DNA of 64,000 nucleotides from Przewalskia tangutica. Taxonomy: Eukaryota; Streptophyta; Magnoliopsida; Solanales; Solanaceae. The notes under the pieces are model-generated. The model worked only from the letters and a program-made list of their open reading frames with translations. It had not been told where the DNA came from and did no database searches. Both the position numbers and the translations under genes were made by a program. The DNA lies in contig CM056736.1 of assembly GCA_029844215.1 (NCBI GenBank), positions 18,909,501-18,973,500 of the forward strand, given 5' to 3'. The stretch's first letter is position 1; every line of letters begins with the position of its first letter. Of this stretch, positions 1 through 11,615 are shown piece after piece.

Positions 1-1806
1 GCCTGCTGATTCACCGGGCTTCTGGTGCTCAACCTTGACCTGCTGACAATTCGGGCACTGGGCAACAAAACCTGCCACGTCCCTCTTCAGGCCATCCCAC
101 CAATACACACATATGAGGTCATGGTACATCTTAGTCGACCCTGGATGAATAGAATAACGAGCACTGTGTGCCTCCCCTAGAATCTGCTGACGAAGTCCTG
201 TCACATCGGGAACACACAACCGGCCCTCAAATCTTAGCACCCCATCAGGTGCTACCTCAAATAGACTCTTCTCCTCCTGAAGAGTTGCATCTCGATACCG
301 TACCATAATCGGATCCTCATACTGTCGCCTCTTCACCTCCTCGACGATGGAAGACTCGGCAACCTCTCGAACCCGCACTCCATTACTATCAGAATCAACC
401 AAACGAACCCCAAGGCTCGCTAATTGATGTAACTCGCGGACCATGTCCCTCTTCTCTGGCTGTACACCTGACAGACTACCCATCGATCGGCGACTAAGGG
501 CGTCTGCAACTACATTAGCCTTCCCTGGATGGTATAGGATATCGACATCGTAATCCTTAAGCAGCTCCAACCACCGTCTCTGCCGCAAGTTCAGATCCTC
601 GGTCAAGATATACTGGAGACTCTTGTGGTCTGTGTAAATATCCACGTGAACTCCATATAAATAATGTCTCCAGATCTTCAAGGCATGAATCACTGCTGCC
701 AACTCTAAGTCATGTGTGGGATAGTTCTTCTCATGCTTCCTAATCTGTCGAGATGCGTAAGCTATAACTCTACCGTGTTGCATCAGCACGCACCCTAGCC
801 CGACACCTGACGCATCACAATAAACCACATATCCGTCTAAACCCTCTGGAAGAGTAAGAACTGGGGCGGTCGTCAATTTCTCCTTTAGCAACTGGAAACT
901 TCTCTCACAAGCATCCGTCCATCGAACATACCGCTCGAGTCAGCTTAGTCAAAGGTGCTGAAATGGAAGCAAACTTCTCCACAAACCTCCGATAATAACT
1001 CGCAAGACCCAAAAAGTTGCGCACCTCTGTTGGTGTAGTGGGTCTGGGCCAAGTCTTGACTGCCTCAATCTTTGTTGTATCAACCCGAATACCATCGGCC
1101 CCGATAACATGCCCTAAGAAAGCCACTGAGGCCAACCAAAACTCGCATTTCGAGAACTTGGCGTACAACTGCCGGTCCCGGAGGACTCTCAATACCGTCC
1201 TCAAATGATCCGCATGTTCCTGCTCTGTGCGCGAATAAACCAGGATATCATCAATGAATACTATAACGAACATATCCAAGAATGGCTTGAACACCCTGTT
1301 CATCAAATCCATGAATACTCCTGGGGCCTTGGTCAACCCGAAAGACATCACCCTGAACTCGTAGTGCCCATACCGGGTCCTGAATGCAGTCTTTGGGATA
1401 TCTGTCTCTCTAACTCGCACCTGATGATAACCAGATCGCAGCTCTATCTTAGAAAAACACCTCGCACCCTGCAACTGGTCAAACAAATCATCAATCCTGG
1501 GGAGGGATATCTGTTCTTGATAGTTACCTTATTCAGCTGCATATAATCAACACACATACGCAGTGTCTCATCCTTCTTCTTTACAAACAACATTGGCGCT
1601 CCCCAGGGAGAAACACTTGGCCTGATAAAGTCTTTCTCCAGCAAATCCTTCAGCTGGTCTTTCAATTCCTTCAACTCAGCAGGTGTCATCCTATATGGCG
1701 GAATAGATATCGGTCGAGTGTCTGGCGCCAAATCAATGCAAAATTCAATCTCCCTCTCAGGAGGATACGGAGCTTCGTGCGGGAATACGTCGAAACTCTC
1801 TAACAA
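1..1806 (-). pseudogene. RT, RNase H and integrase zinc finger of Tekay-like element
   Basis: This is the reverse transcriptase-RNase H-integrase portion of pol. RT starts near 1,806 (FPHEAPYPPEREIEF), has RPSVSPWGAPMLFVKKKD and CVDYMQLNKVTIKNRYP, changes frame near 1,500, and continues with FSKIELRSGYHQVRV, FGLTKAPGVFMDLMN and the catalytic FIDDILVYS (about 1,247-1,258). A second frame change near 925-945 leads to RNase H with its acidic residues in YCDASGVGLGCV, HDLELAAVIHALK and YTDHKSLQYI. The integrase HHCC finger follows and ends at CPNCQQVKVEHQKP, next to the window edge. The frame changes are visible in the DNA; without them the family match is continuous. Confidence 0.9.
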
Positions 1807-2400
1807 CGGAATCGATCAAGGTCGGTATCACGGCCTCGGTATCGAATACCCGAACCATATGGTAGATATACCCTTTCCGCACCATTTTCTTAGCCTTGAG
1901 GTAAGAAATAAACCTACCACCGGCGACGCAAAGATTCCCTTCCACTCGATAACGGCTCACCAGAAACCGAATTGTGCAGTCTCCTCTATCCACATTGGCA
2001 TAGCAAGACGCTAGCCAATCTATACCCATAATTACATCAAAGTCCGTCATATCCAACTCTATCAAGTCGGCTAGAGTCTGACGACTGTCTATAGTCACTG
2101 GGCAAGCCTTATATACTCGTTCAGCTACCACCAAATCACCCACTGGCGTAGCCACCTCAAAAGGTTTTATGGACTCGGGCTCTATCCCTATTCTACCAGC
2201 AATATGAGGAGATATATAGGACAAGGTAGAACCTGGATCTATCAAAGCATATACATCACAACATGAAACCAATAGTGTACCTGTGACGACATCTGGTGAC
2301 GCCTCCTGGTCCTGACGGCTGGACATAGCATAGATGCGATTCTGAGGACCGCTGGAACTGAGACCCCTACCACGACCCCTGCCGCGACCTACTGGTCCGT
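1807..2400 (-). pseudogene. aspartic protease (retropepsin) of Tekay-like element
   Basis: This segment encodes the polyprotein-cleaving protease that follows the zinc knuckle in gypsy elements. The active-site motif is ALIDPGSTLSYIS, with the catalytic aspartate near 2,239; DPGS in place of D-S/T-G is common in plant gypsy proteases. Downstream residues follow the family pattern: IELDMTDFDVIMGIDWL is the usual C-terminal part before RT. It lies in one open frame from about 2,572 to 1,757 and is the best preserved piece of this element. It continues into the linker before RT and overlaps the next frame by about 50 bases. Confidence 0.85.
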
Positions 2401-3663
2401 GAACACCCTGCCCTCCGGGGCGCATTGCCACCGAAGACGAAGATCCAGCCATCGACCGCTTCCGTGAGCCATAACATTCCCGCCGCTGATCGGACAATCT
2501 CTCCTCAAATGGCCCTGCTGGACGCAAGTGTAACAAGCTCCTGGAGGAACACGACACCCCCCATAATGGCAATCACCACATCGGCCACACCGAGGTATAG
2601 GTGGCCTCATCGGCCGAGTCTGGTCTCTCGAGAACAGAAGCCTCGGGACCTGTCCGCCTCAATGCCCTGTACGTCCGGAAGATGGTAGAGGAGCGCTCTG
2701 AACCGGCTGAGGTGCAAATCCGGTCTGCTGCTGAGGTTGTCTACCTCGAAAACTACCAGAGGACCCTGCTGTCCTGGCCCTCTTCTGCTGATACCTATCA
2801 ATCCGTCGGCCCCTGCGTTCCTCACACCCAAGTGCATATTCCTGCATGCGGGCAATGTCCATGCCCGGCTGAAGAGCTACTCCCGTGTAACTCTCTGCCA
2901 AGTAATCGTCGAGCCTGTGACATAGCGGTGCACCCTGTCCTCCATGTCTGCTACCAAAGCGGGTACATACCGAGCCAACGAGTCAAACTCTACGTTGTAA
3001 TCCCGGACCGTCCGCCCACTCTGCCTCAGTGTCAAAAATCTATTGGCCCGAGCTCTCCTCATCTGCGGAGGCAAAAAATGGCTAAGAAACACCTCTGAGA
3101 ACTCGTCCCAAACAGCTGGAAGCGCATGCTCCCTCCGGGATATTTCCCATGAATCATACCAGTCAACTGCAGTATCCCGCAGCCGATGTGAACCCAATAA
3201 CACCGACTCTGTCTCCGAAGCCCTGATCACTCTCATGATCCGCTGTAACTGTCGGATAAACTCCTGAGGATCATCCTCAGGCCTCGACCTATAGAACTCT
3301 GGTGAGCTGCAACTCAAAAAGTCCCGCAGTCTCAAGCTATCAGATCTGGGGTGGACCACGGGTACAACCGGAACCGCTTCCTCCCGTCTGTCCTCCTGCC
3401 TAGCCACGATCCTGGCTAATAACTGGGCCATATCCTTGTAACCCATCTCCTTTGCTCCAGTACGTATGGCGGGGCTCGTGTCGCGGTCTCGATGGCGCCT
3501 GCTTGCCGAACTCTGCTGGGGGTGGCGACGTCGTGGAACTCGCCGGCCGAAACACCCTCTCTGGTAAGGACTAGGCCTGTGCCCTCGTGACCCTCTGTGT
3601 CCTACTAGCAGCTCCCTCAGCTGCCTTGCCCTTCTGGGTCGCGGTTGCCTTGCGTGGAGGCAT
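2389..3663 (-). pseudogene. gag of Tekay-like gypsy element, frameshifted
   Basis: Gag is the structural protein that packages retrotransposon RNA in virus-like particles. The likely start codon is at 3,663-3,661 (residues MPPRKATATQKG), about 190 bases downstream of the PBS; that frame closes after about 30 codons and the main reading continues in another frame to about 2,877. The central part contains the typical retrotransposon gag pattern: DDPQEFIRQLQRIMR, then WYDSW, then FLPPQMRRARANRFLTLRQ. A CCHC zinc knuckle (CYTCVQQGHLRRDC) lies at about 2,494-2,535, preceded by an extra cysteine-rich stretch. Several frame changes separate the gag core from the knuckle. The reading is clear at the protein level, but the gene cannot make a complete Gag as it stands. 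Confidence 0.85.
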
Positions 3664-3852
3664 AACTGATACATAAAAATATGTCAGAGGAAGTTCAACA
3701 TATAACACAGCTCTATTGCACGATCTTAGAGTGAAAGAATGGAAACCAATCCTAAATATCCTGTAGCCTCCTGATTATAGATGTGGTGCACAACACACCG
3801 ATAATCAAGACTCTACTAGATACGGCCTGTAGACCCTTTCCGAGGATTAACT

Positions 3853-3864
3853 GCTCTGATATCA
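3853..3864 (-). other. primer binding site, tRNA-iMet type
   Basis: The minus strand reads TGATATCAGAGC just downstream of the LTR end. This matches the initiator-methionine tRNA PBS (TGGTATCAGAGC) with one change and fixes the LTR boundary and the orientation. Confidence 0.85.
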
Positions 3865-4479
3865 CTTTTGTCACGACCGACCACGGACCCGTGACTGGTG
3901 CCTTACTCCGGGCACCCTTGTGATACAACATCAGAGAAAACCAGCGGAAAATAAACTTACAACAAGAACCCATATAGAATATAAGCAGGCTAACCCAAAA
4001 TGGCTACCTCTAATATAACAAAGCTGAACATTTACATCCTTAACAACCCAAGCTATAACAGGACTACAGACCTCTAAGAACGAGTAATCACTATGACGGG
4101 ACAGGGCCCCGTCATACCCCTGAATGTACAAATATCTACAACACCAGGGAGAACCGTACCAAAAGTCGAGCTTCCGGAGAAATGGAGCTTCTAACACCTG
4201 AGCAAGATCCTAAGAATGAGGATCCACCACCTGCTTACCCCTACCTGCGGCATGAACGCAGCCACGAGAAGTGGGTCTGTGATATGTACCAAGTATGTAA
4301 AACTGGAAAATACTGTATTAATATCATAAGTCTAAAATAAGCTGGAGCCATGGAAGAAAATCAAAATACAGTACACTGTGCCTTACTAACAATGAGAGTA
4401 ACAAGTATAAACTTTATTGCATAAAAATAGGAGGCTCATGATCAAAACAGGGTTTCCCGCCCGTAGTATCATTAAGCAA

Positions 4480-4630
4480 TCCTACTCCTGGGACTATTTC
4501 ACCCGCATAGGTCCTGTGGACCCGCATAAGGTCATCACCTCGCATGGGACTATTTCACCCGCATGAGGTCATCCGCCTCGCATGAGACTATTTCACCCGC
4601 ATGGGACTATTTCACCCGCATGAGTACAAG
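4480..4630. repeat. short tandem repeats inside the Tekay-like LTR
   Basis: The phrase ACTATTTCACCCGCAT occurs four times here, joined by GGTCAT-CGCCTCGCATG phrases. The irregular spacing suggests slippage or unequal exchange. It has no coding content. Confidence 0.8.
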
Positions 4631-6204
4631 CGCCGCACTCGCATCATGGGTAGCAAATTCATGGCATAAATAGCAATAATAATAATACATAAATCAGCAC
4701 CACCGGCTATCATACATAACATAAGCGCTACCGGCTTATCACAACGTAAGCAAGTTAAGAATATCTCCTAACTTCTTAATAACATTTCTAGTACATCCTC
4801 TCATTTTAGTTACTTAAGGCACTACATGTCATTTTAAAAGAAAATCCGGGAATTTAACCCAAGCACCACGTTCCTTAAACCTTTTAAGAAAATGACTCCT
4901 TTTTATGTAAAACTCCCAAGATACTAATAACCGTAGTATCAAGTCACGACAATTTTTCAAAACAAGTCACGTTTACCTTTAAAAATACAATAGGCTTCTA
5001 AATCAAGTGACTTCATTTCTTTTAAAACCTTAGGCAATTAATGCCTTAGAAACAATTTGTCTTTCACAAGTTCAAATCCTTTATCCGTACTTATCTTACT
5101 TGGAGTAAACCTTTCTTTGTTAACCTTTCATAAAACCAATACAACCAACTTCTCATAAAGTTGTTATATTACCATTATACACTAGTCAAACACATCTCCC
5201 TATATCCAAGAGACTTATACTTTTTAACGAAAACAAGTATCATATACTTAAAACACTCCAAGTCCATTAACTTTAAAACTTAAGACATCATTAAAATAAG
5301 TAAGGGATACCAAAGCCTTCGTACGTCTACCGTACTACATAAATGTAATTATTCATGCTCAAGAGGTAGGAAAGTTCCACATACCTCTTCGGGTCAATCC
5401 ACTTGCCAAGTCCAAACTACCGCACGTAATACGTCAACCTATAATGACCATAATACGTTTATTAACCTCTAGTTTCAATGTAGAATATTCCAAGTTCAAA
5501 GTTACTAATTTCTATGGAAAATCGGGCAGCATTTCCTTTGTTTCTACATACTTTGCCACCTTTATCAAGGCCGAGTTCAACATCCAAATGCCACATTTAA
5601 GGCCCAACAATCCAATCAACACAAAGGGGATTACACACCTAATCTTGGGTGTGTAAAATTCTGCCGCACAATGTACAACAACTAACTTAACAAGTTTAAG
5701 GTAGTATTTAGGCTATAACATGCTTACATAACCTTTTTATCCAATTCTTTCATATTCAAATCATATTTCTTACATGTAATTTCTCTAAGAGCCATATTTA
5801 CCACTACAAGATCTTTCTTCTTCACATGCAATACCAAAACTAGCTACAAGAGAAGAATTGTTACCTTAGAGCTTTAGCCCAAAATATTCCAACAAGTTTG
5901 CTATCCTCCTTTCCAAAAACACCACCACAATACTCCTACAAGCTAGCCAACAAGCTTTCTTCTTGCCACACTTTTTCAGATTTTCCTCAAGCTTTAATTT
6001 CCTCTTGAAATTCTAGAGAGAAGGGAGAGCTTTTAGCTTTAGAGAGAGAGAAGGACTTGAAGAATGACAACCAAGTCTTCATGACTTGGTCAATAAGTAG
6101 TGCATGCAAATCAGATGAGGGGGGGGACACTTGTCACCCTCCCATGGCCTTTTTTTAAAACAAAACAGTTCAGATTTTTCCACTCAACTTCGCAGAACCC
6201 GCCT

Positions 6205-6325
6205 CGGCGCCGCGGCCCTGCAACCGGCGCCGCGGTGCTGAAACCTCTGCCAGCCCTCAGAACTTTCTGGCGCCGCGGCCCTGCTTCCGGCGCCGCGGCC
6301 CTGCTTCCGGCGCCGCGGCCCTGTG
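6205..6325. repeat. GC-rich NarI/SacII-like repeat in the LTR
   Basis: Five copies of GGCGCCGCGG(CC)CTG begin near 6,206, 6,226, 6,269, 6,289 and 6,309. The last three are an exact 20-bp tandem. They lie about 300-410 bases inside the LTR start (minus strand), in an otherwise AT-rich LTR. Related motifs appear in Athila and copia LTRs elsewhere in the window. Confidence 0.85.
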
Positions 6326-6617
6326 GCTCCTGGCCGAAACAAATTTCTGTCCGACTGCGCACTGAACTTGTAACTCTCATAACTTTCTACTCCGATGTCC
6401 TTTCGACGAACGGTTGGTTGCGTTGGAAACTAGACTCAACGAACTACGCACTAGGACTTTGAAACACCTAGGAACCCTCAATGTAACGGGTCATAACCCG
6501 CCCCAAAGTTGACCAAAAACTCGTCCGAAACAATCTGTCAACCTATCCTTCTAAAATTTAAGTCTTAATCCCTTTCGTACGCTCTCACACGTATGGCCAG
6601 AACTACGGGGTATAACA

Positions 6618-7527
6618 ATTTTAACCTATGTCTAAACAACTACAGCATATTCAAATCTCCCTTTTCAGATCTCGATTCAAAATCATATGAGTTATGACAA
6701 TTAATGGTCAGTCAATTATCAAGCAATCAATACAATATTGAATAGATCTTAATATAGCTGAAGAAGAAATCAATAACTATGCATTAACTTATGAAAGAGT
6801 TTCAAGCGATTCAACGGAAAACCCTAATAAAGAAATTAGCTCCTAGACATTGTCATGCTAAGAACTAATTTAATATCCAACATAAACTGAAATAAATAAA
6901 AGAGAAAAGAAAGAACTTGAACAAGAGTAGTCTCCAATCTTGTAGCTTTTGCCTCCTTTCTAGCCTCTAAAGTATGATATGAGATATGACAGGGTTTTAT
7001 ATCTAAGCAAAACCTCATTCCGGACCTTTTTACCCTTACTAAATTCGGCCCAGTTTCTCAGAATTGCGCGTTGGCGCCGCATCCCTTCAGACAGGCACCG
7101 CGGCCTTAATTGGCCAAAAACCACTAGACTAACTGGAAATTTTGCGCCTCAGCTCTTTGAACCTGCGCCCCGACGCTTTATGCATGTAGACCTCGTGCGG
7201 TTGAAAGTGTATTTTTGGAGCACTGCGTCTCTTAATCCGAGCAACTTCTGCACATTCGCCTTGTAGACCCCGAGGGGTTGACAATGTAATTTTGTTTAAA
7301 TTACTTTTCGAGATTATCAAGGCTTCTTTGTTTGATTGCTTGGACCTTGATTGTGCAATTTCATCCTCAAACTCAGCTCATTTCATCCCAATTCAGTATT
7401 TCCTCATTAGGACCGCTGTGACTCAAAAGAAAGAAAAATAAACCTAACATTATACTAAACGCAAATGAAAAGAGGAAAATACTAACTAAAAAGGGACTCA
7501 AAAGAGTATATGAAATAGACTCAACAG
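6618..7527 (-). repeat. Athila-type LTR, part left of the Tekay insertion missing
   Basis: This segment aligns with the right 0.8 kb of the LTRs at 27,788-29,075 and 31,914-33,198. Shared blocks are TTTAACCTATGTCTAAACAA near its start, AAACCCTAATAAAGA in the middle, and the terminal ACTCAACA. The homologous left part would lie beyond the window because the Tekay-like element split it. It ends at 7,527 and is followed directly by in-frame copia pol sequence, so this Athila LTR is itself inserted in a copia element; the right target copy would be GTAGC. Confidence 0.8.
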
Positions 7528-9350
7528 TAGCTAGAGCTAATGAAGACTTACCTGTTGATTCTGTCAGAAAGTCCACTAGGACATGTAAACCACATATTTG
7601 GCACAAGGACTGTGTTACTAGTCAGGGATCTTCTAGATACTTATACTCTATCTCTTATGGGATAGATTACACATGATTGTCTCCTATGTATCAGCATTTT
7701 GTTGGACAAGTATCTAAAGAGGTGGAACCACATAGTTTCTCAGATGCAGTGAGTGACAAAAGATGGGTAGAAGCAATGCACACTGAAATCCAAGCTTTGG
7801 AAGACAACAAGACATGGGAGATGGTGGATCTTCCAAAGGGAAATAAAGTTATAGGATGCATATGGGTTTACAAGGTAAAATACACAGCATCATGGAGATT
7901 GAAAGATTCAAGGCTAGGTAGCTAAGGGATACAATCAAAAGAAAGGACTTGATTATCAAGAAACTTTCTCTCATGTTGTTAAAATGACAATTGTAAGGGA
8001 TATTGTAGCTGTAGCTGTTGCAAAACAATGGAGAATATATCAAATGAATATTTATAATGCATTCTTGCAAGGGAATTTATATGAAGAAGTTTATATGAAG
8101 CCACCAGAAGGTTTCTACACTAGAGATAAGAAGCAAGTGTGTAGGTTGCTGAAATCTTTGTACGGCTTGAAGCAGGCTTCTCAATAATGGAACATCAAAC
8201 TCATATTAGCACTGTTGGATGCTGGTTTTAAGCAAAGTCACATGGACTACTCTTTATTTGCCAAACACATAGAGGAGAAAATGGTGGTCATACTTGTGTA
8301 TGTTGATAATTTACTCATCACATGCAATGACTCAGGACTGATCCAGAGTACCAAAGAGATTCTGCAGTCAACTTTCAAAATTAAGGTTTGGGAGAGCTGA
8401 GGTACTTTCTTGGAATTGAATTTGTTAGAAGTTCAGAAGGGATTGTTATTCACCAAAGAAAGTATGCCTTGGAGTTAATTTCATATATGAGGTTGTCTGG
8501 TTCAAGGATTCTGCTTCTCTGATGGAAGTGAACCAAAAGCTAACAATAGTGACATATGATCAGCACCTTAATACTACCACTACAGATGTTGATCAACCAC
8601 CAGACAGTTTGTTGAAGGATACTGCCACTACATCTGTTGATCAACCACCAGACAGTTTATTGAAGGATCCTGGAATTTATAGAAGGTTGATTGGTAGGTT
8701 GTTGTATCTAACAAATACGAGGCCTGACATATCCTTTATTGTACAATGCCTAAGCCAATTCATGCAAGCACCTAAAAATTCCCATATGGAGGCATGTATG
8801 AAGTTGGTAAGGTATATAAAGCAAGCACGGGGTTCAGGTATACTCATGTCCATTAGTTACAATTCGACACTTCAAGTTTTTTTGTGATGCGGACTGGAGA
8901 TCTTGTGTTAACACTAGAAGATCCATCACTGGATATTTAGTGAATTTTGGATAGTCTCTCATCTCTTGGAAATCCAAGAACCAAGTGGTTGTCTCACGAA
9001 GTTCTGCAGAGGCTGAATATAGGGCTTTGGTAGCCTCGGTTGCAGAAATTGTTTGGCTTGTTGGCTTATATGAAGAGTTGGGAGTACATATTAAGATGCT
9101 TGTATCTGTTTTTATTGATAGTAAGTCAGTCATTCAAATTGCAGCCAATCCTGTCTTTCACGAGAGAACCAAACACATCGATATTGATTGTCACTTTATG
9201 CGAGAGTGGATGCAGAAAGGTTTGGTTCAGGTTGTTATCTGCATACCAGTGAACAACCTGCAGATGTATTTACTAAGGCACTTTGTAGTCCTCATCATGA
9301 TCGATTATTATCCAAGCTAGGATTGAAGAATATCTTCACTTCTCCTAGCT
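7528..9350 (+). pseudogene. copia pol: RT and RNase H, interrupted
   Basis: This is the C-terminal half of a Ty1/copia polyprotein. It opens with the integrase-RT linker (RKSTRTCKPHIWHKDCVT), then RT motifs KRWVEAMHTEIQALEDNKTW, MNIYNAFLQGNLYEEVYMK, LLKSLYGLKQASQ and the catalytic VYVDNLLI (YVDN replaces YVDD). RNase H follows: RRLIGRLLYLTNTRPDI, RSITGYLVNFG, SRSSAEAEYRALV, FIDSKSVIQIAANPVFHERT. In-frame stops (for example after LKQASQ at about 8,187) and frameshifts break it. A near-duplicate of about 60 bases encodes DVDQPPDSLLKD twice near 8,586-8,670. The 5' half (gag, PR, IN) is cut off by the Athila LTR and would lie left of the window. Confidence 0.88.
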
Positions 9351-9689
9351 TGAGGGGGGTGTTGAAGTATTGCAAAGGTGCACCATGGTACCATAGAGCA
9401 ATGTATAGTATATAATTGTGATTAAAATTAAATTAGTTGAGTAGTTAGTTTGTTGAGATTCTATGTAACTACCAATAACAAGTTTAGATAATTTGTGTAG
9501 ATATTTTCCTAGTGTAGATATTTCTCTATGTATCTTGTATAAATACATTGTGCCAATACAGAGGAGGATAACATTTCCTCATTTCACAAATATCTCTTTT
9601 CTTTCTTTTCTCTCTCGCGATTCTCTTCTCTTCTTCCTCACTGTGTTATAGCATTGCATGTCGACTTCAATGGAAATGGAGACATAACA
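9350..9689 (+). repeat. copia PPT and 3' LTR
   Basis: A polypurine tract (TTGAGGGGGG, 9,350-9,359) precedes an LTR beginning TGTTGAAGTATTGC at 9,360. A TATA-like TATAAATA lies near 9,538. The end is placed at ACATAACA (9,689), uncertain because the partner LTR is not present. Confidence 0.7.
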
Positions 9690-10126
9690 ATTGCTAGCTG
9701 ATTTCATGACCTTATGGATTGCCGGAGGAGACGAGTTTGAATGAAATGCAAAAATATAGATGATTGATTGTTATGAGTATATTATTAATGAAAATGGGTT
9801 CTTGGAAGTATACTGAAGTTGTATGCAATTGTTTGAAGAAATTATGTTAATTAGAACTTACGTTGGTAAGTTGAGGTAAGTTGACCTGACTCCTTTATGA
9901 GGTCTTTCTATGAACTTCATATCTTCAAATAAGGTTTTAATTGAGGATTCATTGGGCATGGGCGGGTGTGCTTGTGTCGTTCCATGTATTAATGTCAAGT
10001 ATTAGTTTAATAAAAAGTGTTTATGTATCATATGAGTTTCTAATAAGCAGCATCAACGTTGTTTCTACGGGAAAATAATACCCAATCTTCCAATAAGCAT
10101 CTAGCACACTATTTTTCATCTCAAAA
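9690..10126. other. unannotated spacer
   Basis: This AT-rich stretch lies between the copia LTR and the CACTA-like terminus. I see no ORF above background, no repeat structure and no recognisable element. Confidence 0.5.
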
Positions 10127-10413
10127 CACTACAACAAATCGCTTCAAAGAGGGCGAGTGTAGTCGCTCTCTCTGGGTGGAATATCGCCCCCTTAGATCAA
10201 TGGGGGCGATTTTTAATCGTCCTTCAAGTTGCCTTATTACGTCCGTTTTCTTAGATCAAGAAGGATAATTTTTCAAGTTGCCGCCTATGGTAAGGACCAA
10301 ATAGAGCGACTACACTTGCCCTTTTTGAAATTCATCAAAAAGGGCGAGTGTAGTATTTGATCCTAACCAAAGGCGGCGACTTGACAAATCGCCTTATTTG
10401 GTGTGGTTCAAAT

Positions 10414-11452
10414 TAGGGGTGAGCACGGGTACAGGGTACCCAGATACTCGATCGGAACCGACACTAAGGGGTAGGTTCCGGGTAGATATATTATAATAAC
10501 GGATAGGTTCCGGGTAGTAAAATTAGGAACCGATCAATGTCGGGTCCGGTTCCGGCAAATAGAGACAGGGTACCCGGAACCTATGTTTGAATAAATAATG
10601 TGTGGGTCCATTTGCTCAATCTACATTGCTAATACTCGAACAAGTTATGCGAAATCTTTCATATGCAGAAAAAGAATGAGCAAATTTAAACTACCCAGCA
10701 TGAGGTATATTTCTTCTGACGAACTTTTTACTAGTGCGTGTAACACTTCATGAAGTTCATCAACATGTCAAGAATCCTTTCCATAATAAGTTATGCCAAA
10801 TGTTCTTGTCATCCTTGATCTATATTATTCTTCTACACTCAGGGATATATATGACATAGAAGCAGACAAGCTTGAAAGAGAAATTCAGGAACTTGTCACA
10901 GAGATAATCAAGAAAAGAGTCCCCAGTGGTAAGCAATATGAACAGACTTACGACAGATAAAATTAGTCACACTGGACTCACATCGGTGCTTCTTGACATA
11001 GTCTTTTGCTTCCAATATTCAATACCTAATAAGTGTCTTTTAGCAAACATAATCGTCTTCTTCATCGTCCGCCACAATTTTTCCAGTGGTATACCTGGGA
11101 CTAAAAATAACAAAACAAAATGTTCTCTAGTGGAAGGTGGTGGAAACTAAAAAGGGCAACTTCCAGAGTTCCAATTTCATAGTGTGTCGAGATCTAAATC
11201 GGAGGACCATGACGGGCACCCGAAATCAGTTTTGGGTGAGGCTACTGCATGTGATAATCAGATATATCTCTTTAATAAACACAAAAATTTACAGGGTACC
11301 CGGGAACCTACCCGGAACCGCAGGGTCCGGGTAGGTTCCGGGTAATGATTGCTACGGGTAGGTTTCGGATAGTAAATTTAAGAATCGATATTTTACTGGA
11401 TAGGGTCCGGGTAGTTCAAAAAAGTTAGGGTACCCGGACCCGCTCACCCCTA
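10414..11452. mobile_element. hAT-like non-autonomous element with 8-bp TSD
   Basis: The element begins TAGGGGTGAGCACGGGTAC and ends with the inverted form CCCGCTCACCCCTA. An exact 8-bp duplication GTTCAAAT flanks it (10,406-10,413 and 11,453-11,460), the hAT signature. Both subterminal regions carry repeated GGTTCCGGGTAG / CTACCCGGAACC. The middle (about 10,600-11,270) is AT-rich and has no transposase. It is about 1.04 kb long and inserted in the CACTA-like element. Confidence 0.88.
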
Positions 11453-11521
11453 GTTCAAATAGGGTGACTACACTCGCCCTTTTTGAGATCCGTCAAATAG
11501 GGCGACTACAGTCCTATTAAA

Positions 11522-11592
11522 TGCACCATCTGGGATTCGAACCCTGGTCTGAACTGTAACACTGTACTATTCTACCACTAGACCACTAGTTA
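11522..11592 (-). pseudogene. tRNA-Gly-like pseudogene
   Basis: The minus strand reads close to plant tRNA-Gly: TGGTCTAGTGGTAGAATAG (A box and D arm) and GGTTCGAATCC (perfect B box). The 3' acceptor side ends ATGGTGCA. The 5' acceptor half and the anticodon stem are degenerate, so it is unlikely to be a working tRNA. It could be a SINE head. Confidence 0.65.
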
Positions 11593-11615
11593 TGCAATAT
11601 TATTCACTACAAATG

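Larger units (their letters stand above)
1..6617 (-). mobile_element. Ty3/gypsy LTR retrotransposon, Tekay/Del-like, 5' part
   Basis: Read on the minus strand, this element runs from its 5' LTR (3,869-6,617) through PBS, gag, protease, reverse transcriptase, RNase H and the zinc finger of integrase, and leaves the window at base 1. The rest of integrase, any chromodomain and the 3' LTR lie outside. The order PR-RT-RH-IN and the RT motif FIDD place it in Ty3/gypsy; the very long LTR suggests the Tekay/Del chromoviral group, which is an inference. At least three frame disruptions make it non-functional. It is inserted in an Athila-type LTR: the sequence just right of its LTR, beginning near 6,618, matches 28,262 onward and 32,385 onward in two other copies of that LTR. 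The right-side target copy would be ATTTT (6,618-6,622); the other copy is out of the window. Confidence 0.9.
3869..6617 (-). repeat. 5' LTR of Tekay-like element (2.75 kb)
   Basis: On the minus strand the LTR begins TGTTATACCCCGTAG (at 6,617) and ends CGTGACA (at 3,869), so it has TG...CA ends. The PBS follows four bases later. It holds no credible ORF. Two internal repeat patches are listed separately: a short tandem repeat at 4,480-4,630 and a GC-rich repeat at 6,205-6,325. The partner LTR is outside the window, so its age cannot be estimated here. Confidence 0.85.

Noticed and set aside
6100..6462. Proline/alanine-rich ORFs over the GC-rich LTR repeat (both strands)
   Set aside because: They are translations of the GGCGCCGCGG repeat inside an LTR.
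7528..9350. Solitary functional copia gene
   Set aside because: In-frame stops, frameshifts and the YVDN change at the catalytic site, with the 5' half missing.
11522..11592. Functional tRNA-Gly gene
   Set aside because: The acceptor stem and anticodon arm are not paired properly; only the A and B boxes are good.
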